A stretch of 64,000 nucleotides of DNA from Hanleya hanleyi (taxonomy: Eukaryota > Mollusca > Polyplacophora > Lepidopleurida > Hanleyidae), in the NCBI GenBank assembly GCA_036873755.1, contig JAVTVY010018974.1:1-64000 (forward strand), written 5' to 3'. The notes beneath the pieces are model-generated. The model was not told where the DNA came from and ran no database searches. It saw only the letters and a list, made by a program, of their open reading frames with translations. A program made the position numbers and the translations under genes. Positions 58,600 through 64,000 of the stretch are shown piece after piece. Position 1 is the first letter of the stretch, and every line of letters begins with the position of its first letter.

Positions 58600-60097
58600 T
58601 TCAATTTAAAACAAGACTTCAGGAACACCAAGCAGTCAAGTAACAAATATACAGATTATGAAAAATTTTGCCATTAGAAATGGCCTCAAACGTTTCCGTC
58701 CAATCAGAGAAACCGGTATTCATTACATAAGTCTGTTGATGCATCGACGATGTATACCAAATTTTACATCGAACATTTGAAAATTATCTGAGATAGAGAT
58801 CCCTAATGATTTCGCATAAATTAAAGATGGCCGCCCATCCTTCCCACCACTCAGAGAAACTGATGTGGTTATTCATTGCAAGTCTCTTGATACATAGATT
58901 CTGTATACCAAGTTTCATATAGAACACTGAAATGGTATCAAAGATAAACATCATTAAAGATTTTGCATAAATTAAAGATGGCCACCAAGGTTTCCGCCCA
59001 AGCAGAAAAACCAGAACTGTCTATTGATACATCGATGATGTATACCAAATTTTACATTGAGCACTTGAACCGTATCAGAGATATAGATCATTAATGATTT
59101 CGCATAAATTAAAGATGGCCGCCCATCCTTCCCGCCACTCAGAGGAACCGATGTGGTTATTCATTGCAAGTCTCTTGATACATCGATGCTGGATACCAAG
59201 TTTCATATAGAACACTGAAATGGTATCAAAGATATATATCATTGAAGATTTTGCATAAATTAAAGATGGCCGCCAAGGTTCCGCCCAATCAGAAACGCCA
59301 TTTATCGTAAGTCTATGGATGCTTCGATGATATATACCAAATTTTACATCGAGCACTCGAACAGTATCAGAGATAGAGATCATTAATGATTTTGCATAAA
59401 TTAATGATGGCCGCCCATTCTTCCCGCCACTCAGAGGAACTGATGTGGCTATACATTGCAGATCTCTTGATACATCGATGCTGTATACCAAGTTTCGTAT
59501 AGAACACTTGAATGGTATCAGAGATATATATCATTGAAGATTTTGCATAAATTAAAGATGGCCGCCAAGGTTTTCACCGAATCAGGGAAGCTGGTTTGGT
59601 CATTCCTTTGAAGTTTCTTGATGCATCGATGATCTATACCAAGTTTCACACTGAACAGAGAAATGGTACCTAAGATACACAAGATTAATGATTTCGCATA
59701 AATTAAAATATGGCCGCCAAAGTTTCCAACCAATGAGGTCCAGATTCAATAGGGTTCTGGGTCATGAGCATATGGATGTGCAGTGCAAGTTTGGGGTGCC
59801 TAGGGTAAGTCGTTCTAAAGATATCTTGGTAACAAGAAACCTGTGATGGTTTCGCGTAGATTAAAGATGGCCGCCAAAGTTTCTAACCAATCAGGTCCAG
59901 ATTCAATAGGGTTCTGGGTCACAAGCATACGGATGTGCACTGCAAGTTTGGTGTGCCTAGGGTAAGTCGTTCTGAAGATATCTTGGTAACGAGAAAGGTG
60001 TGACGGACAGACGGACGGACGGACAGACGGACAGACGGACAGACGTACATGACGACGACAATACCCTTCGGCCAAATTTTGGCCGAGGGGTAAAAAA
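58600..60097 (-). repeat. Hairpin-headed tandem array, dimeric about 290-bp unit
   Basis: On the minus strand it starts at 60097 with the palindrome CTCGGCCAAAATTTGGCCGA and a GTCCGTCC microsatellite, then runs through eight to nine monomers marked by 'cataaattaaagatggccgc' (plus-strand positions about 58815, 58966, 59103, 59254, 59395, 59546, 59697, 59853). Spacings alternate near 151 and 139 bp and two sequence types alternate, so the higher-order unit is a dimer. Minus-strand ORFs are artefacts. Confidence 0.8.
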
Positions 60098-60109
60098 CAG
60101 GAAATCACT

Positions 60110-60880
60110 GAAGTGTTCATGTCCGGTCTATATCTGTGAACGTTTTCTATCCACAGTTGCAATTTTTTGTGAGTGGATACGCCAGGTGGAGACGATGTGT
60201 CGCGTACCAAAATTGAGGTCGAGGTCAGAGGTCAAAGGTCACTGTTGCCAAAAATCAGGAAATCATTGATCGTTGTCAGTTTTCTATCTACAGTTCTAAT
60301 TTTTGGTGAGTGGATGCCCTAGGGGAGGGACGATGTGTTGCATATTAAATGTGGGTCAGAGGTCAAAGGTCAGTGTGATTGAAAAATCAGGAAATCATTA
60401 AAAATTTCTAATTTTTTTGTGGGTGGATTTAATAGGCGGAAATGAAGTGATGCATACCAAAAATTAGGTCAAGGTCAAAGGTCACTGACCCCAAAATTAG
60501 GAATTTTTTAGAAATAACGTATTTTGTGTCAGTAGATACATTAGAGGGACACAATGTGTCACATACCAAAATGTAGGTCAAGGTCAAAGGTCAAGGTTAC
60601 TGTGACCCCAAAATCGTGAAATTGTTAAAAATCATGATTTTTTTGTGTCCACTGAGAAATTGAGGGGAGACGGTTTGTCATGTACCAAAATTTAGGTCAA
60701 GGTCAAGGTCACTGTGACCCCAAAATCAGGAAATTATTAAAACTCATGATTTTTTTGTGTGCATTGATAGATTGAGAGAAGATGATGTGTTGTGTACCAA
60801 AATTGAGGTCAAGGTCAAAGATCAAGGTCACTGTGACCCCAAAATCAAGAAATCATTAAAAGTCACATTTTCTTATGCCT
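60110..60880 (+). repeat. 115-bp tandem array rich in AGGTCA half-sites
   Basis: Six to seven units each with 'accaaaatt', a cluster such as AGGTCAAGGTCAAAGGTCA, 'ctgtgaccccaaaatca' and a T-rich spacer. Confidence 0.8.
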
Positions 60881-60936
60881 GTTGAAGACGGGGTCGTGTA
60901 ATTCGATGGTGCGTTCTGTCCATTCATCCATTAACA

Positions 60937-62270
60937 TTTGTTACCCCTCAGCCCATAGGGCTGTGGGGTCTTGTCATTGCAATGTACGTACGTCCGTCAA
61001 CATGTTCTTGTCCGCTGAATATCTGCAGATCTATGAAGTCGGGCCCGACCAAACTTTGGTGAGAGCTTCCTGAATGTTGACTGATTAAATGATTAGATTT
61101 TCAGGTGGCTATGATGATTTCATGATTTCATGATTTCTAATTATTATTTTTTATTATTTATTGATGGCTCAGCTTTTGCACTGCTATCTATGCCCATCAA
61201 CATGTTCTTGTCCGCTGAATATCTGTAGATCTATCAAGTCGGGCCCGACGAAACTTTGGTGAGAGCTTCCTGAATGTTGACTGATGAAATGATTAGATTT
61301 TCAGATGGTTATAATTATTTCATGATTTTTTATTATTTTTTTTATTTTTTTGTTATTTATTGATCGCTAAGCTTTTGCACTATTATCTATGCCCATCAGG
61401 AACCCTTGGTTGCATGTTTCATTGTGAATTTTGAAGGTTCCCTGATACAAGAAAGATTCTCATTGAATGAAGGACATTTTTCTTTAATTTTGCTGTTAAA
61501 TCATTCTATTCTACATCATATGTTATATCCTAAAACTTTTGCATGAACCATATTTGTGTCCACACATTTAACTGGTACAACATTTTTATCAATTTTTGTC
61601 ACCAAACATGTTACTGTACCTTGGAAATTATTTAAAACGAGTGATTAGGAGAGCCCATTTTTAGCCGGACTCTGGGCAATTTTGAACCAGTTTGTATACC
61701 TTAAGTTTATCCCCCCCCCCCCAAAAAAATGATAAGGGTGGGCCTGTGTCAATCAGTGTGTTTACTTGTAATCACACTTGTGCAATGCATAAATTGCCAC
61801 TGATAAAGCTACACTTTCTTGCATGCTGTAATCCCAGCACATCACTCGCATGAATCCTGTGTCTCTTTTATATGGTGTCCAGGGATTTTTTTCAGGTTCC
61901 GATCCCAAACTCCCAGTTCCTTCTCGTAATTCATTATTTAGGGTCCAATTTTTTAAAGTGAATTTCGGCGCAAATAGCCTGTGATCACTCACAAAACAGA
62001 GGTTTATTAACATGAAATTCAATACCCAGCTATGCAATCGGATCGATATTGAGGATCCCAGAGGCTTTTTCTAGTATTTCCTTCAGAAATCCTTTCAAAT
62101 TGAACAACAACAACAACAGTTTCGTTTTTTGTTTCATTTGAGTTTTGGGCACCCATATGTTTTCCGAAACTAAGTTGGCTCTAGATGCAGCCCTGATCCT
62201 ACTTGACTAAAAAAAAAAACAGGCTGAGGGGTCCACGCACCTTTTAGGTGCTTGCCTGCAATTCATGTTG
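60937..62270 (+). mobile_element. Helentron-like repeat element, copy B
   Basis: Same order as 18149-19535: head palindrome CAGCCCATAGGGCTG, short microsatellite, two (not three) units of about 190 bp, unique part, and the terminal hairpin GCACCTTTTAGGTGC plus 'ttgcctgcaattcatgtt'. It carries about 150 bp (61715-61885) absent from copy A. Confidence 0.75.
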
Positions 62271-62274
62271 TCCA

Positions 62275-64000
62275 TGCGATAGCTCTAGTTTTAAGGTATG
62301 GAATGGTACCAAACTTTGAGTATACCTTACTCGCATGGCAAAGTGGAGCCATACATATGACATCAATTTGTCAAAGGTCTAGGTTGCAGTCACCCAAAAC
62401 TGAATCAAGCTTAGCTGACTAAATGTGTTGGAATATTGTTGGAATATTCGAAGTTCTTTCCCCTGCATTTATATGGTATTGCCCTGTGAAGTTGTCTCCC
62501 ATGTTTGAAACGCTAAACTGTTGTGAAATAAAAACCATACATTTACTAATTTAACGGGGAGAGGAGTCCTTTATGAACTTCACACCTGTTTATTAACTCA
62601 CGAACAAAGGTTTCCTTCATCACTCTCTTCTTCCTTCATGAAAAATTCTCTCGTCTGAAAGGAATCCATTTGCAGGAAAACTATTATTTTCTTGTGTTTG
62701 ACTATTGTCGATATCAGTGTGGAATATGTGAGCTCTCAGCTCTTGCTTCAAGGTCAACTAGTTACCAAGAGTTAAGCTCATTTTAGTTTATCATTCAATA
62801 TAAGATGTGAAATATGTTACATTCTCATAAGCAAAAAATTGTAGACCTTTCTCTGGATTGCTAGATCAATTGGAATCAAGGCTATTAACCAACCTTGAAA
62901 TTTGAACCAATGTAATTTCAGATATACGGGCGTATATTGAAGCCCCTTGGGCTCTTGTTGATGATGTCCTGATTATTTTAGCCAGTGACCTTGACCTTTC
63001 CAAATGATGTAGATTAGATTTTCTTTTCACCCTAATGTGGAAGGTTTAACCAAAGTTTGATAACAAGTCATAAGCAGAAATTGAAGATAATGCTCAGACA
63101 ACGGAGGTTAACAGATTTACAATTGGACAGACGAATTGAGAGTAAACCTAAAGGCTTCTTCTTTGCCATGAGTTTGAGGTATACCTCAAATGTCATCACA
63201 CTTCACATCCCTGAACTGGAGTTATAGCCTAGTCAATTTAAGGGGATTTCCTGATTTTTGGAACACAGTGATGTTGACCTTTAATTACATGAGTAATTAA
63301 GGTATACTCCGAAGTTGAAACCAATCCATGAGATAGAACCAAAGAGGCACATACAAACAATTCCCATGAAATGGAGCTGCATGCATCCCTGTTATGAGCT
63401 AGAGCACTCCAACAAACGGATGATCAAAGGGCGATATCCTGAAGCATTCATCCATGTGTATCCACAAATAATGAAAGCTCGTGTGAAACACGGGAGGAGA
63501 GCATTTCCCTGAATACATGTGTAACACATAAATTGTTACTCACAGGGTTTAGATCTCCCTAAAATGGGCACATTTTTTAAGAATGGGACAGACAGTGGGG
63601 CATATACCCGTGAACGATGAGCAATCGGGAATCATCCCTGGTAGTAGCGCATCTGAGAAGGGATTTCTTTACTACTCGGCGAAACCCAGTGTGAGGCAGT
63701 ACAAAACTGGCGGACCCGCCAACATTGAAAGATAGTGCCACGGCACTGTAGCTCATCTGGATGTAACTGGAGAAATCAGCTGTAAGAAATTTTTACTAAA
63801 AAACTGCAATATAGATGAGTTCCTAACTTGTGTTGTCCGCCCTGAACACTAAATGATCCATGCAGTAATTTCCTGAGATTTCGTGATAACAAAGTTTCAT
63901 GGGAAATTCAAGATGCGGCCATATTGGATTTTCGAAATGGACCAAAAAAGTTATCTTGCACAGCTGGACCACAAGGGGAACCTGTGTACCCAATTTGACA
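62275..64000. other. No gene recognised
   Basis: AT-rich sequence with a small palindrome near 62942 (gccccttgggc) and repeat-like phrases ('cagtgaccttgacctttcc') but no exon-like ORF on either strand; the 65-aa ORF at 63315-63512 has no recognised motif. Upstream SNRNP48 exons were looked for here and not seen. Confidence 0.45.

Noticed and set aside
59075..59733. Minus-strand ORFs of 138 and 71 aa with similar sequence
   Set aside because: Translations of a dimeric tandem repeat, not a gene family.

Overview
This is AT-rich, intron-rich animal DNA, most likely from a bivalve or related lophotrochozoan. The evidence is two spliced metazoan genes plus a repeat flora typical of molluscs: repeats headed by a hairpin and GTCCGTCC runs, SINE 3' tails ending in a 'gcgacattaaac' motif, short GGGAGATAAC palindromes and a DIRS-type retrotransposon. 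The species cannot be fixed from the sequence alone.

About three quarters of the window (211-47310, + strand) is the C-terminal part of LYST, the lysosomal trafficking regulator. I could place 30 exons with GT/AG boundaries and continuous phase, plus one small candidate exon (3610-3665) needed to keep the frame. Together they encode about 1502 residues: armadillo/ConA-like helical sequence, a Ser/Pro-rich linker, the DPTEGP motif, a PH-like domain, the BEACH domain and C-terminal WD40 repeats, ending at a TAG at 47308-47310. The 5' part lies outside the window.

A second gene on the - strand, converging on LYST, is the C-terminal part of SNRNP48, the U11/U12 snRNP 48 kDa protein of the minor spliceosome. 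Four exons are visible between 57459 and 53860, including the conserved KRRRQTYRAKNVHITKKSYTE block, an RS domain and a Lys/His-rich tail. Its N-terminal zinc-finger exons were not found.

Nearly everything else is transposon and tandem repeat. Intron 17 of LYST (28024-35250) holds a 6.5 kb DIRS-like element (28358-34823). It has inverted terminal repeats, an internal complementary region equal to the reverse complement of its circle junction, an SR-rich gag-like region, an RNase H remnant and a tRNA-like insertion. It sits inside a MITE whose uninterrupted copy is at 45305-45659. Intron 25 is almost wholly three abutting elements. Other items are a TA-flanked 2.7 kb TIR element (5848-8524), two TTAA-flanked elements (37039-38414 and 40775-41924), a MITE family with about ten copies, two copies of a 1.3-1.4 kb Helentron-like repeat (about 18149-19535 and 60937-62270), three arrays of TTCCCTGATCAGGGAA-type palindromes, and several minisatellites. 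The last 6 kb (58.3-64 kb) is repeats with no recognised exon.
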